Positions 1-11,934 of a DNA stretch of 64,000 bases are shown here, piece by piece (the first letter of the stretch is position 1; each line of letters begins with the position of its first letter). The notes beneath the pieces were generated by a model. That model saw only the letters and a list, made by a program, of their open reading frames with translations, had not been told where the DNA came from and did not search any database. The stretch lies in the NCBI RefSeq assembly GCF_036320965.1, contig NC_092281.1, positions 9,532,392 to 9,596,391 of the forward strand, given 5' to 3'. Made by a program: the position numbers and the translations under genes. The DNA is from Panulirus ornatus (taxonomy: Eukaryota; Arthropoda; Malacostraca; Decapoda; Palinuridae).

Positions 1-668
1 AATTTTGTGCACAGGAAACTCAATGGTAGACCATATCGCAAAAATAGGGAGAGACAAAAGAAATTTTATTTCAGAACATGTTTCCTGTATTCCCAGAATA
101 AATACGGTGAGACTACGTGCTTTTCATCTGTATCATACCCATACATGAAGTGTATGTAACTGTAATAGGTGTAATCTATATAATGAATTACCAGAAATAA
201 CTAGAAAGCGTTTCCACATACAGAAACAAGTCAGACATTCAAGATACGATTGCGTTATCATCTATATTACGAAATGAAAAAAAGAAGACTTTAGAACGTA
301 AAAGAAGAACAAAATTCTAAAAAATTTTTCTTTCTTATTGAGGTACTTTTTTATTTATATAAAAATCTAATTCTATGCCAGGTAGGAAAGCGTAACCTAT
401 ATGATTTATTAATCTTAAGTAAATCACTGTTAGTTTTGATAAAGTTATCTTTAAGATCTTTTTTTTTTAAAGTTATCATATTTAGAATTTAAAATGCGTA
501 TAATCATAAAAAAAATGCAAAAGACGTGAAGCGAAAAGTTTCATGGCTAAGATCTTTCAAAAACAAAAATCGCTTTTAATATCGTTATATGTATTTTTTT
601 TCTTGATATGTTGACATTTGTATGAAATATGTAGGATCAACTTGACGTGGAAGTCACCTAAACTTATT

Positions 669-669
<1 letters not shown>
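1..669. other. AT-rich non-coding stretch
   Basis: No gene, RNA or recognisable repeat is seen. There are scattered homopolymer A and T runs and no reading frame worth reporting. Confidence 0.6.

Positions 670-750
<81 letters not shown>
670..750. repeat. (TC)n microsatellite
   Basis: About 40 uninterrupted TC units. Confidence 0.98.
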
Positions 751-753
<3 letters not shown>

Positions 754-1041
754 CAATTTTTTTTAGATCAGATGTATCAGCTATCCAGTAATCAAATCTG
801 TTCGTTCGTATGTGTTGCAGTGTAATGGAGATCACAACGCGCATCACATTCTCGAAGGATGAGCACACGCTACGGTTTCCCTAACTTATAATTGTTCAGT
901 GAACACAGGCAGGGCAACGGGAGCGAGCGATAGTCTTTGGCATAACTGGCGCAATGGCTCTAATTCAGAACTAGTTGGCTCAACTCCCAGAGTTACGGCC
1001 AACTCACAGCAGTTATGTTTTGCTTCTAACTCATCAACAAA

Positions 1042-1074
<33 letters not shown>

Positions 1075-1943
1075 CCCCGTGCACGTGAATATAGAAGACT
1101 CTGGAAGGCTGGCAAAAGTGTATGGTAGTTCTAAGCACTTACCCCGCTCGTTTCCATCGTAGTATCTTCCACATTGCCTTCACAGCCACCCTGCTGAACA
1201 ATTAAATATCTTCACTAATATATCTTTGTCCCAGCTGCCAGTAATTTCTGTCTTTCCGAGGAAATAGATAAATTATCAACAATTCAGGTGGAACCAGCAA
1301 ACCACTCATCATGACAATAATTTGCCTGCCATAAGGAGGGAATATCCAGTGTTCATTTTTTTGGGGGGGGGGAGGAAGAGGTCCACGATGGCGACATTTG
1401 GCATCTTTTTTGTTTTGGAAGAGCGAAGTTGTTGCTATGGCTTCAGCATTCGTCAGCAGTGTTTACATTTTCCTTTTAAATTCCTCCATGGCGTTTAAAT
1501 GGCTCAACGCCAGTGGCACAGTTGTTCAGAAAATCATGAATGATGATGAAAAGAAAATGTTAGGTAAACATAAAGTCACCTAATCGCTAATATGCTTATA
1601 AAAAGGAGGGTTAATTTCAATGATTACAAGTCAAATAGTTTCGGTCGCTTTCATCGCGCTTTTAAATATGGCTACGATATTCTTTTTCTCTATTTACCAT
1701 GACATTCATACGACTTCAATCTACCTTAAACGTTCTCTTTCACTACCTCAGTAATAAATGACGCCTTAGTTGAATTTAGGGACCTTTCTGGAGGAAATTT
1801 GATAATCGCTAGTTTAGCTGCTCAACAATGTATTCTTTTGTTTACTTCAAGCCTGCTAGTTACCTCATCGGCAAGTGGTGTGAGGTGGTTAGATACCCTG
1901 CGGGAGCGCAAGGCGAAGCATCGCCAAAATTTTGTCTCGTGTT
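751..1943. other. Non-coding; short (TG)n at 1044-1072
   Basis: Apart from a (TG)14 array at 1044-1072 and a short G run near 1363-1371, nothing is recognisable. Short reading frames at 899-1162 and 1398-1583 have no domain and are not called. Confidence 0.5.
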
Positions 1944-2245
1944 CTTTGGTGTATAGTGATCCATGAACGTTTTTATATGTATGTGTTAACGCGTATAGTG
2001 AACCATGAATGTTTTCTTTTGTGTGTACGCGTATAGTGATCCGTGAACGTTTTCTTTTATATGTGTGTACGGATATAGTGAACTGAGAACTTTTTTCCTG
2101 TCTAAACGTGTAGTGAACCGTGAACGGTTTCTTATGTGTAAATGTGTACGCATATAGTGAACTTTGAACGATTTTCTTGTATGTGTATACACGAATAGTG
2201 AACTGTGAGCTTCTATTTTGTGTGTACACATATAGTGAGTGTTTT
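1944..2245. repeat. Minisatellite, ~40 bp period, about 8 copies
   Basis: A core ATAGTGAnCCnTGAACG followed by a T-rich, TGTGTA-containing spacer recurs. ATAGTG cores lie at 1953, 1995, 2033, 2075, about 2110, 2154, 2195 and 2232, so spacing is 35-44 bp. Minus-strand frames across it give a repetitive Thr/His/Lys-rich peptide that merely reflects the repeat. Confidence 0.85.
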
Positions 2246-2890
2246 CGCTTCTGTGTACGTGACTACTGCTATGTGTGATTACGACCTACGATTACTCTTG
2301 GTGTGTTACATGGAGACAGTCTTACACTCGTGTTACCCCGTCTTTTTAACTTGTTATAAGCGTACCACGTCTTTACAGTGTACAGTGAATTTAAGAACTA
2401 CCGTGTAATGTACAGTGAAATGAGATTGCGTAAAGGGAGCCATTTTGTGATCCTAGGATACATGAACTCCGTAACTAGCGCTTGCATAAGAGTGTTTAGA
2501 CACCGAGTTAATGAACATTTGTGTATATATCTTGACTCTTTACACTGGCTATGAAACATTTTTGTGGTGGTGCAAACTCATGTTTTAGAAAGAACAGAGA
2601 ACAAAAACAAAACAAAACAGCATTACCACCCCTCGAAAAACATTTGAAAATTAAGCCATGACCTGAAAATGTTTGACGGTGAAGTGTAAGCAAGGTTATT
2701 TGGCCACTTGGAAACGGCTGTAGGCGCCGGCGCTTGAAGAAGGTAAGTGAAAATATTATTGATATTATTGAGGCAGATATATTGAAGTGTGAGTAACTGC
2801 AGTTGTTTGGACCGCCGTACGGTAAGTGAAAGTAGCTTGTAGGAGTGTTATAGTTTTTATTTCGTTATGATCAATGTAAATGCTACTGGA

Positions 2891-2892
<2 letters not shown>
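2246..2892. other. Non-coding stretch
   Basis: No gene or named repeat seen. Confidence 0.5.

Positions 2893-2953
<61 letters not shown>
2893..2953. repeat. (TA)n microsatellite
   Basis: About 30 TA units. Confidence 0.98.
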
Positions 2954-2956
<3 letters not shown>

Positions 2957-3540
2957 GCCAACAACCTAAGCATGAGGTGGGTTAGTCACGGCTGCCCTGC
3001 TAGTCGGCCAGCAGTTCCTATCAGATCCCCTTCCTTAGCCCCGATTGCTATTTCACTGCCTCGCATACACGACTGCTGCTGGCATTCAGTCCACGAACTC
3101 AAAACACACCCCCTCCGATCTCATACGTAGCTCTCGTCAGCACATAACTCACACAACTCCTTATTCTTAAACATTATCTATCTTCCTGCGGTGTGCTCTA
3201 CGCGCTAACCTTGCCTATGGGCAAAGTATTTGGTTTCATAATCACTCGTAATTAGGCGAGTAAACACTTTACTCCCAGTGCAGGGAGGTGTAATATCATT
3301 ATAAGTACTCTTTCAAATGAAGGGTTTTTATCCCGTTACAAAATGTTAGTATATCATTTAAGGGCAATATTATAATAATTCATTGGCCATATCAGTAATT
3401 TTTTTTCTATATCGTTTGCTCTCTGCTTTTTTTGATAGAATTTTTGTATCATACTATAGGAAATATATGGTTCGATTACCGTTCGGTCGTGGCACTGAAC
3501 AGCATTGGTTATTGCAGAATAACGTTCGGTGAACTGATAC

Positions 3541-3541
<1 letters not shown>
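2954..3541. other. Non-coding stretch
   Basis: Nothing recognisable between the flanking (TA)n and (GA)n arrays. Confidence 0.5.

Positions 3542-3600
<59 letters not shown>
3542..3600. repeat. (AG)n microsatellite
   Basis: About 29 AG units. Confidence 0.98.
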
Positions 3601-3603
<3 letters not shown>

Positions 3604-3767
3604 TGCTCTGGTGTAATGTACAGACTTGGTCCACAGTGCTCTGTATGGGATTATCATACTATCCTGTTGTGTTCAGAACAGGGGGTCGCTAAGTTTCAGC
3701 CATCAGTAGGCAATGCGTTAACTCTACAGTCACCGGCCTGGTGTATGGGACATAGAGTCAATACGAA

Positions 3768-3769
<2 letters not shown>

Positions 3770-3837
<68 letters not shown>
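3770..3837. repeat. (TC)n microsatellite
   Basis: About 33 TC units. Confidence 0.98.
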
Positions 3838-3838
<1 letters not shown>

Positions 3839-4193
3839 CACTCCCAGGCCAGATTTGCCTCGTTGCTCAGATCCTCTTGAGCTGGCGAGTGGCAAATCCT
3901 CAGTTTTTTTGGCGAAAAAGATCTGATTCTCCTTTGTGCAGGACCCTGAATCTAGTCTCTTATGTACCTATAAGTTATATCGTTCTGTTTACTTTTGAAA
4001 CTGCGAGTATTTTATTTCGGCCTCATGAAGTACAGATATCGGTTGGTATTAAGGGATTGAAACCTTTTAGACAATGTTCCATTTTTTATTTATTTTTGCT
4101 TTTATCCCTACAGCAAAATCCGTCTTATTGATGATAATCTTTCCTCCATTCTCCTTGTTTTATAGTCCTACTTGGGATTTTCAAAGGTTCAAA

Positions 4194-4194
4194 A

Positions 4195-4226
<32 letters not shown>

Positions 4227-4248
4227 TGTGTGTGCGCGCGCGCGCGCG
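4194..4248. repeat. Compound (TG)n(CG)n microsatellite
   Basis: TG units pass into CG units (CGCGCGCGCG near 4235-4248). Alternating purine/pyrimidine of this kind is a Z-DNA-prone sequence in general. Confidence 0.95.
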
Positions 4249-4374
4249 TAAGCTCCGTGCGTGGCTGTGGAAGTTCGTACAGCTACGAAACCCCCTCACG
4301 AACTTCCGTGACCGACTTGCAGGGGGCTCTACCATCTGTACCCACGGTGGAACTTGTGGGTTGTCATTCGTTCA

Positions 4375-4553
4375 TGTGATACTCCACTAAGCATTATGTG
4401 ATCTTCGACAGCATCATGTGAACCTTCGTAGCATCATATGATCCTCGACAGCATCATGTGGTCCTCCTCTGCATCATGTGATCCTCCACACCATCATGTG
4501 ATCCTCCACAGCATCATGTGATACTTCATTGAGCATTATGTGATCCTCCGTTG
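4375..4553. repeat. Minisatellite, 20 bp period, about 8 copies
   Basis: The unit GCATCATGTGATCCTCCACA recurs with cores at 4391, 4411, 4431, 4451, 4471, 4491, 4511 and 4533. Units differ by 1-4 bases. Confidence 0.93.
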
Positions 4554-5780
4554 GCCATGCCCTCCACCACCCACATACAATACGTGTCAGGGACACCGAC
4601 CCTGAGAGGCGAATCTTCCTTATTTCTCATCTTCCTTATCTTACCTCCGTTTATCATAATACTCTCCCGGCGAATCTTCCTCACTCCTTATCTTCGTTAT
4701 CTTACGTCCGTTTATCATTATACTTCCCGGAAGTGACCTGGCGTTCTCATCTGCCTTCGCTGAATACGCAAATATGTCCCGGATATAAATATGTATATAT
4801 GGAAATAAGAATGATCTCACGTATCTGGCCAGAAATGTCAGAGAGTCAGTGGGGGATTGTTTTCAGAATTTAGATAAGCATAGCATTTGAATTGAAAGCT
4901 GCTACTAAGTCCAGACTTGGGGCTTTAGCACCTAGTTTAAAGGGGTAACAAACTTAAATAAAATTCAGTTGAACATTTTCAAGCTTCTTTTTTTAATTAA
5001 TTGTAACAATCGTTTTCTTAGCGTGGGATAAAGACGGGACACGTTGAACATTTTCATGCATTTTTTTTTTTCCTGGTAATCATCGTTTCTTGGTGTGGAT
5101 CTAAGATGGTTCACGTACATTGGTCATAATAGGACAGTCATTACTCACTGAGAGAACCAGTGAAGGAGTAATGATTGATTAATGACACAAGTGTTGCAGG
5201 AACTGCCCATGGGGCAATCAATCCCTGTTCACCGGAAAATGTCATTTCGTGGCAGTGATGATTTCAAGACATTGTATCCCAGCGTTCTTATCGTATCCCA
5301 GCGTTCTTATGGGGGAAAAGAAACATTCTTTTTGTTTTTGTTATAAGTTTGCATTCCTGGCGAACGAAATGTGGACGTTGTTCGCTCTTGTTATTTGCTC
5401 ATGATTACCTTCTGGTAGTCTCGTTACAGAACTTGGAATTATCAGAGGTGTATGAACGAGAACTTTTCTCTATTTTTCACCTCCGTTTGTACACGGTTGG
5501 CGTTGTTGCCTTTGGTTCCCACAGCTCTGATGGTGGGAGCTGGCACTTCTGTGTTCTCACAGCTCACACGATGGGTTGGCTGGCTCTGTCCTGCCCCCAA
5601 GGGTCAAAGTGGGTTGGCTTTATCCTGTCCCCACAGTAAGTTACGAGGTGTACTTTATCCCTTGATAACACCGACTGTTCCCATCTGACAGCTGGCTAGT
5701 GTTGCTTCATAGATGGTGACACAGATCTCATTTTTTTCTGTATTGCTCCTTAACCTGTTGCGCGTTACAAGTGTTGCATA

Positions 5781-5782
<2 letters not shown>
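4554..5782. other. Non-coding stretch with small duplications
   Basis: No gene seen. A 19 bp perfect direct duplication lies at 5274-5310 (GTATCCCAGCGTTCTTAT core). A loose duplication of a TATCTTACnTCCGTTTATCAT segment lies at about 4635-4725. Confidence 0.5.

Positions 5783-5856
<74 letters not shown>
5783..5856. repeat. (TA)n microsatellite, left flank of short element
   Basis: About 37 TA units abutting the SINE-like half element at 5857. Confidence 0.98.
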
Positions 5857-5858
<2 letters not shown>

Positions 5859-5985
5859 CTTTCAAACTATTCGCCATTTCCCGTGTTAGCGAGGTAGCGT
5901 TAAGAACAGAGAACTGGGCCTTTGAGGGAATATCCTCACCTGGCCCCCTTCCCTGTTCCTTCTTTTGGAAAATTAAAAAAAAAAG

Positions 5986-5987
<2 letters not shown>
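5857..5987 (-). mobile_element. SINE-like short element, half copy
   Basis: Read on the minus strand this is a T-rich start, then CCAAAAGAAGGAACAG, GGGGGCCAGGTGAGG, a middle block containing GGCCCAGTTCTCTGTTC, then CGCTACCTCGCTAACACGGG and GGCGAATAGTTT. It matches the right half of the full copies at 39812-40048 and 45767-46001, cut exactly at their internal homopolymer. Both ends abut (TA)n arrays. The 3' part resembles the tail of the RTE-like LINEs at 17798 and 43214. Confidence 0.8.

Positions 5988-6060
<73 letters not shown>
5988..6060. repeat. (TA)n microsatellite, right flank of short element
   Basis: About 33 TA units ending in ACACACA. Confidence 0.98.
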
Positions 6061-6359
6061 AGTTCTTACTTATCTTCAGTTATCTTTAATACATATTACT
6101 TGTGTCAGTCGACCTCATATAGATATCTTTATGTTGTGAAGATGATTGTTAATCTTTCTTTGCTTTAGTTTAATTTCTTTTTCCGAGTGATTCTCTCTCT
6201 TTTTTTTTTCTTTTCTTTAATCATCAGTGGGATAGTGATTCTCCTGCCGTTTGGTAATGTGATTCCAATTTACTGCTGTGTTATTGATGGCTTCCTGAAC
6301 TCCCCCAGTCCCCGCAATCCTCCCCCCCCCAATCCCTGCGGCAAATCGCCCTTCGTCTG

Positions 6360-6362
<3 letters not shown>

Positions 6363-6429
<67 letters not shown>
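6363..6429. repeat. (TC)n microsatellite
   Basis: About 33 TC units. Confidence 0.98.
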
Positions 6430-6431
<2 letters not shown>

Positions 6432-6522
6432 GTAGTCCACAGCTCCCCGTCCCTCTCCACAGCCAGGGATTTATACCCTTATTAGAATCTATGACAGTTT
6501 TATCCCCCTATTATCACGCACT

Positions 6523-6845
6523 GTTGGCACACAGTACCACACATATATGCTGATGGTACCACAGTGTACCACTTATATAATGTACGTGCAATGTACCAGG
6601 TGTTTACTGTTGGTGTAATGTGGTACAGTGTACCGCGTATATGCTGTTGGTGCACTGTTGTACAATGTACCACGTATATGCTGTTGGTGCACTGTTGTGC
6701 GTGCATATACTGCTGCCATGATATACCATGCATATATTATTGTTATCATGCACTGTGCATATATTATTTTGATACGCCATGCATTAAGTGCTGGTGCATT
6801 GCACACCTTGCATATCCTGTTGTGTACAGTGTACCATAGGTATCG
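6523..6845. repeat. Degenerate minisatellite, ~40 bp period, about 8 copies
   Basis: The core TGTACCACGTATATGCTGTT followed by GGTGCACTGTTG recurs from about 6530 to 6840. Copies around 6630-6700 are closest to each other and copies toward 6845 decay. Overlapping reading frames on both strands are repeat translations. Confidence 0.85.
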
Positions 6846-7231
6846 TATTTGCACAAAGAAGCAAACATTTATTTATATAAAGACCCGACATGGCAGAGGT
6901 GAAACGTACCCCATTCAAGGCTACCTTGAGTGAAAGGCAATATATGGAAGAAAAAAGGGGTGTACCAATTAATCAGGGCTCCACAGATGTTTGTAGACTC
7001 GAGTCTTCAAAAGCCATAGGAAGGGGGAAAAGATGAAAGAAGGAAGAGAGATCTAAAACTTAGGTATTCGAGAAAAGATGGAAGTGTCATAACGGTCAAT
7101 CCTCGAGTGCCCGTTCGTCACACACAAGCTATGGGAAGCAGCTCAGCCACACGCGTTCCACGGGTCCAAAACTTGATGGGGCAGGGACACGTTCGGAAAG
7201 CCCATGTGGGCAATGGCTTCAATAAAAAATG

Positions 7232-7235
<4 letters not shown>
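6846..7235. other. Non-coding stretch
   Basis: No gene seen. Confidence 0.5.

Positions 7236-7291
<56 letters not shown>
7236..7291. repeat. (AG)n microsatellite
   Basis: About 28 AG units, followed from 7303 by a C/T-rich tract. Confidence 0.98.
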
Positions 7292-7294
<3 letters not shown>

Positions 7295-7624
7295 AGTAAC
7301 ATTCTCTCTATCTCTTTCTCTCCCCATTTCCCCCCCTTTCCCCCCTTTTTCCCCCTTCCACCAAACACCAATCATGTTTTCACCCCCACCCCTTCCATCC
7401 CCTTGTCTCTATTACTCTCTGACGAAAGCCCATTAATCCCCCTTTTAAAACACCAAATCACTTATATCCCCTTATCAGCCGAGGCTGTGACGCAGCCGGC
7501 CAGTATTGCGTTTATTCTTCGGTCTCCTAACCTCCAATATGGTGACAAAGACCAGGCCTTAGATATCTTCGATGAAACGAAACTTTTATATATTGAACTC
7601 TTATGTTAGGTCGGGTCCAGGGCT

Positions 7625-7649
7625 TGTGTGTGTGTGTGTGTGTGTGTGT
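7625..7649. repeat. (TG)n microsatellite
   Basis: About 12 TG units. Confidence 0.95.
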
Positions 7650-7867
7650 AGGAGCGACGGTACATATGCTGAGCGATACGAACTTGTTTATATACTTTAT
7701 TTCTATGACCTTCAAGATGGGGGAAAAAAAGAGAATTAACATGAATTTGTTCATTTTATGGTACACTGAGGATCTTTATTTCCCAGCTGTAGAGCAGACC
7801 TATTTGTTTCTTCCCATCCTCTTGATTCAACAGTCTGTTCTTACTCTCGCGATCGCTAACTTCGAGA

Positions 7868-8115
7868 ACGCCTTGAAGGATCCCATTCTAATTAAGTTTT
7901 GTGGATCATTTGTCTTGAAGGATCCCATTCTATTTAGATTTGTGGGTCAGTTACCTTGAAGGATCCCATTGTATTAAGTTTTGTGGGTCATTTACCGTGA
8001 AGGATCCCGTTCTATTAAGATTCGTGGATCAGTTGCCTTGAAGGATCCCATTCTATTAAGTTTTGTGGATTAGCAACCTTGAAGGATCTCATTCTATTAA
8101 GTTTTGTGGATTGTC
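7868..8115. repeat. Minisatellite, 41 bp period, 6 copies
   Basis: The unit begins CCTTGAAGGATCCCATTCTA and continues through a TTAAGTTTTGTGG block. AAGGAT cores lie at 7876, 7918, 7959, 8000, 8041 and 8082, so the period is nearly constant at 41 bp. The array is clean and probably fairly young. Confidence 0.95.
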
Positions 8116-8736
8116 CCGTATCAAAAAGAAATTTCGAATTGTACGTAAGATCTATATTGTCATTTTCAATTATATTGCACTCTATGATCATATCGCTGGT
8201 ATTTTGGGCTTCGAAATCGTATTGGGTACGACAGCGTGTTTCTTGGCTCCTCTTGCAAGAGAGGTCTGGAATATGAAGGGTAAGAAGGAGCTGGATTCTC
8301 CTCAGTGCGCACAGGGAGAGGAAGAGAGAGAAGCGAAGACAATTAAACTGAGGGAAGCCAGGCGGATCCTGTTACCACTCTTGGGCAACTTCCGTTTTCT
8401 TTGGAGTAATGAGAGAAACCGGTTGCCTTTTAAAGGGATTCTTAGTCAGATATTCCATTAACTTGGTATGAACGAAGTCTATTAATACTCCGCTTACTAA
8501 TAAACAGTATTTTCATACTTATACATGTTCATATATGTACTTACGTATGTGCTATACCAGTTCATCTGTCTGCATTTTGATGGCTCAGTCGTCCTTTCTC
8601 CTTATGGACTTCCATACGTAATCATTTAATGAATTACGAAGCTGTAGTCCTTGACTGTATTTTGCACATCGTTAAAACCGGCATTCACGCTGATTGCGAA
8701 CGAAATATTCTGTTCATTTGTTGAATACTGGATGAC
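8116..8736. other. Non-coding stretch
   Basis: A reading frame at 8063-8461 starts inside the minisatellite and has no recognisable domain. Nothing else is seen. Confidence 0.5.
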
Positions 8737-8755
8737 CACACACACACACACACAC
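8737..8755. repeat. (CA)n microsatellite
   Basis: Short CA array. Confidence 0.9.
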
Positions 8756-9116
8756 GTACATGCACAAACACATATCTGATAGATATATATCATTTGTTTT
8801 TTCCTCTCGTTCGCCGAGCTCAAAATCCTTCCCTTGGCAAAGCTATTTAATACTCGTAAATTAATGGCTTTTAAAGTCGACAGATGTTTTTATTTGCATT
8901 CGTAAAGTAGGAGGTGTTGCGAATGAGTTTAATGGCCTGGTTTAGCGTTGGCCAACATTTTTTGTTTGTTTAAGGACGGTGGCAAATCGCTTGTTTGTGT
9001 GTCGACGCATAACTAACTGTAAATTCGTTCATGTAGAATAACTTCCCCCACATGGCGTGTGTCTGGCTTTCAGGATAAAATTAGATGGGAACGTGGGAAA
9101 GCAAAGGAAACTAGTG

Positions 9117-9139
9117 TATATATATATATATATATATAT
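9117..9139. repeat. (TA)n microsatellite
   Basis: Short TA array at the left edge of the A/T-only block. Confidence 0.95.
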
Positions 9140-11014
9140 TTAAAAAAATTTAAATTTTTCATTTTAAAAGATCAAAAATTTTATTTTATTTTCCTTCAAA
9201 AAGGTTTTGGGGTTACCCCCAGCTTTTTTTGGGCCCTTTGGAAAGAAAAGGCGGAATTAAAGGGAAGAAGGGAGCGGATTTTTTAAAAATGGGGAAAAGG
9301 GAAGGGGGGGGAAAAATTAAAAATGGGGAAAGGAGGGGGTCCTTTTTTAATTCTTTAAAATTTTTTTTTAATAATAAAAAATTTTTTTTAAAATTTTTTT
9401 TAATTTTATTTTTTTTTAATTTATAAAAATTAAATTAAAATTTATTTACAAAAAAATTTTTTTTAATTTAATTAAAAAATTTAAAAATATTTTTTTTAAA
9501 TTTAAATTAAAAATTATTTAAAAAAAAAAATTTAAAAATTATTCCTTTTTTTAAAAAAAATTTTATATTTAATATTTAATTTTTTTTTTAAAATTATTTT
9601 TATTTTTTTTTTTAAATTTAAAAAATTTTATTATTAAAAATTTTTTAATTTTTAAAAAAAATTTTTTTATAAAAAAAAAAAGAAAATTTTAAAAAATTTT
9701 TAAAAAATTTTTTAAAAATATTTTTTTTTTTTTTAATAAAATTTTTTTTAAAAAGTTTTTTAATTTAATTTTAAAAAATTTTTAATTTTTAAATTTTTAA
9801 AAAATTTTTTTTTTTTAATTTAATAAATGTTAATAAGTTTTAATTTTGGTGGTTTATTCCAAATTTTTTTTTTTTAAAAATTAAATTTTTTTTTTTTAAA
9901 AAAATTTTTTTAAATTTTAAAATTTTTTTAAAAATTTTTTTTAATAAAATTAATAAATTTAAAAAAAAAACATTATAAAAAAATAAAAATTAAAAATAAA
10001 ATTATTTTTTATAAAAAAATTTTTTTTATAAAAAATTATATTTTTTAAAAAAATTAAAAATTTAAAAAAATTTTAAAATTTTTATATTTTTATAAAATTT
10101 TTAATATTTTTTTTAATTTTTATTAAAAATTTTTTATATTTTTTTTTATAATTTTATATATATAAAAATTTTTTATTTTTATATTTTTTTTATTTTAAAT
10201 AAAAATTAAAAAATTTTTAAAATTAAAATTTTTAAAAAAATATAAAATTTTTAAAAATTTTTTAAATAAAAATATAAAAAAAAATTTTTTTTTATTTTTT
10301 TTTATTTTTTAAATATAAAATTTTTTAAAAATTTTAAAATTTTTTTTAAATTTTTAATATAAATTTTAAAAAAATTTAAAATTTTTAAAAATTATTTTTT
10401 TAAAATTTTTAAATTTTTAAAAATATTTTTTTTTAAAAAATTTTTTTTATTTTTTTTTTAAAAAATTTTTTTTTAAATAAATAAAATTTTTTAAAAAATT
10501 TAAAAAAATTTTAAAATTTAACCCCAAAAATTTAATTTACTTTTAATTAATTAAAAAAAAGGAGAAAATTTTTTTAATTTAAATTTAAAATTTTTAAAAA
10601 AAATTTTTTTTAATAATAAAAAATATTTAAAAAATAATTTTTTATTTTATTTTTTTTAATAAAAAAAAAAATTATTAATTTTTTTAAATTTTAAAAAAAT
10701 TTTTAATTTTATTTTTTTTTTTTTAAAATTTTTTTAAAAATTTTATAATTTTTAAAAAAAATTTTTTTAAAATATATTTTTTTTTTTAAAATTAAAATTT
10801 TTTTTAATTTAATTAAATTTATTAAAAGAAATTTCGTTTTTTTTTTTTTAAATTAATTTTAAAAAAGGGGAAAAAAATTTGAAAAGGTCTTTTTTTTTAT
10901 TTCCTTAATAATTAAAAGGGGGGATAAAAAAAATTTCGTGGAAAGGGGAGAAGTTATTTTTATATATTTTTTTAATAATAAAATTAATATTAATATTAAA
11001 AAATTGTTTTTTTT
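9140..11014. other. A/T homopolymer block, likely unreliable sequence
   Basis: Roughly 1.5 kb (about 9340-10870) consists almost only of runs of A and T of 3-12 bases, with no period I can follow. The edges (9180-9340 and 10540-11010) hold doubled or tripled bases in recognisable motifs, as if the homopolymer lengths were wrong. Part of 10885-10985 still resembles the ~70 bp repeat found beyond the kinase genes. I read this as a low-quality consensus over an AT-rich repeat rather than a real feature. No gene is supported. Confidence 0.6.
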
Positions 11015-11140
11015 TTTTTTCTCCAAACGAAGGAACAGGGGAAGGGGGCCAGGTAAAGGAATTCCCTCTAAGGCCCAGTCCTCTGTTTTTAAAACGAAAA
11101 CCTCGCTAATGGGGAAAAAGGCGAATAGTAGAAAGAAAAT
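11015..11140 (+). mobile_element. SINE-like short element, degraded half copy
   Basis: T-rich start, then CGAAGGAACAGGGG, GGGGGCCAGGTAAAGG, AGGCCCAGTCCTCTGTT, CCTCGCTAATGGGG and GGCGAATAGTAGAAAG, followed by TA-rich sequence. It is the same half element as 5857-5987 in the opposite orientation, with extra indels in homopolymers. Confidence 0.7.
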
Positions 11141-11479
11141 TATATATATAAATATATATATTTTATATATATAATTTTAATATATATATTTTTTTTTTTT
11201 GACAATAAAGGGAGACACAGATGAAAACCTTTTCACAACTTCAGTTCTTTATAAAGTGAGAATTAACTACTTCTGTGGGATACTGAGTTTGTGTTGTGTC
11301 ATAACTTAAAAGATCTTTCATTGTAGATAAATAATTACCTTTGTTCATAATCACTGACTTCTTAAATGTAAGCCCCAGCAACCTATGTATACATAAGTTG
11401 AATAAAAGAACAGAGGAGAGGGTACAGTTTATCCCTAGATGGGGTGCGGCAGGGGTAATTGTGAATATTTTCCATAGAG

Positions 11480-11850
11480 TAATGGGGAGAATACTTTAGG
11501 AAGAGAATAATTTTTTATTTTATTTTATAAGTAAAACTAGAAATAGGTAATTACTTTAATAAGAGAAAATGCAATATTTTTGTTTTCTTAATGTATAAAA
11601 ATGGATAATTATCGTAGAAAGAGAAGATGTATTTTTATATATTTTCTTCATAACTGAAAATTAATGATTACCATATTAAGAGAGAATTCGTTTTTTATTT
11701 TTTTCATAATAAAAAATGGGTAATTAGGAAGAGAGGATGCTTTTTTTTTATTTCCTTTATGATTAAAAATGGGCAATTTACCTTAGGAATAGATGGTGTT
11801 TTTTTTTTTTTTATTTCCTTCATAACTAAAAATGGATAATTATCCTACTA
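11480..11850. repeat. ~70 bp tandem repeat past the kinase 3' end, unit 1
   Basis: Five to six degenerate copies of a unit with AAAAATGGnTAATTA, AAGAGAnGATG, a T run, then TATTTCCTTCATAA. It lies just beyond the kinase stop codon. On the gene strand each copy offers an AATAAA followed by an A run, so it could supply polyadenylation signals. Confidence 0.8.
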
Positions 11851-11934
11851 TCAAAATAAACGAAGCAAACGGGGAGATAGATGCGTTTGGCAGAGATCTC
11901 CCCCCCCAAAAAATATATCGCTTCTTCAGCCTCT

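Noticed and set aside
2867..3130. Reading frames of alternating Tyr-Ile, Ser-Leu, Arg-Glu, Cys-Val or Thr-His (here and at dozens of other places)
   Set aside because: They are translations of (TA)n, (TC)n, (GA)n, (TG)n and (CA)n arrays in all frames, not proteins.
4375..4553. Evenly spaced repeats resembling a CRISPR array
   Set aside because: The repeats are contiguous with no unique spacers, and this is eukaryotic DNA. It is a minisatellite.
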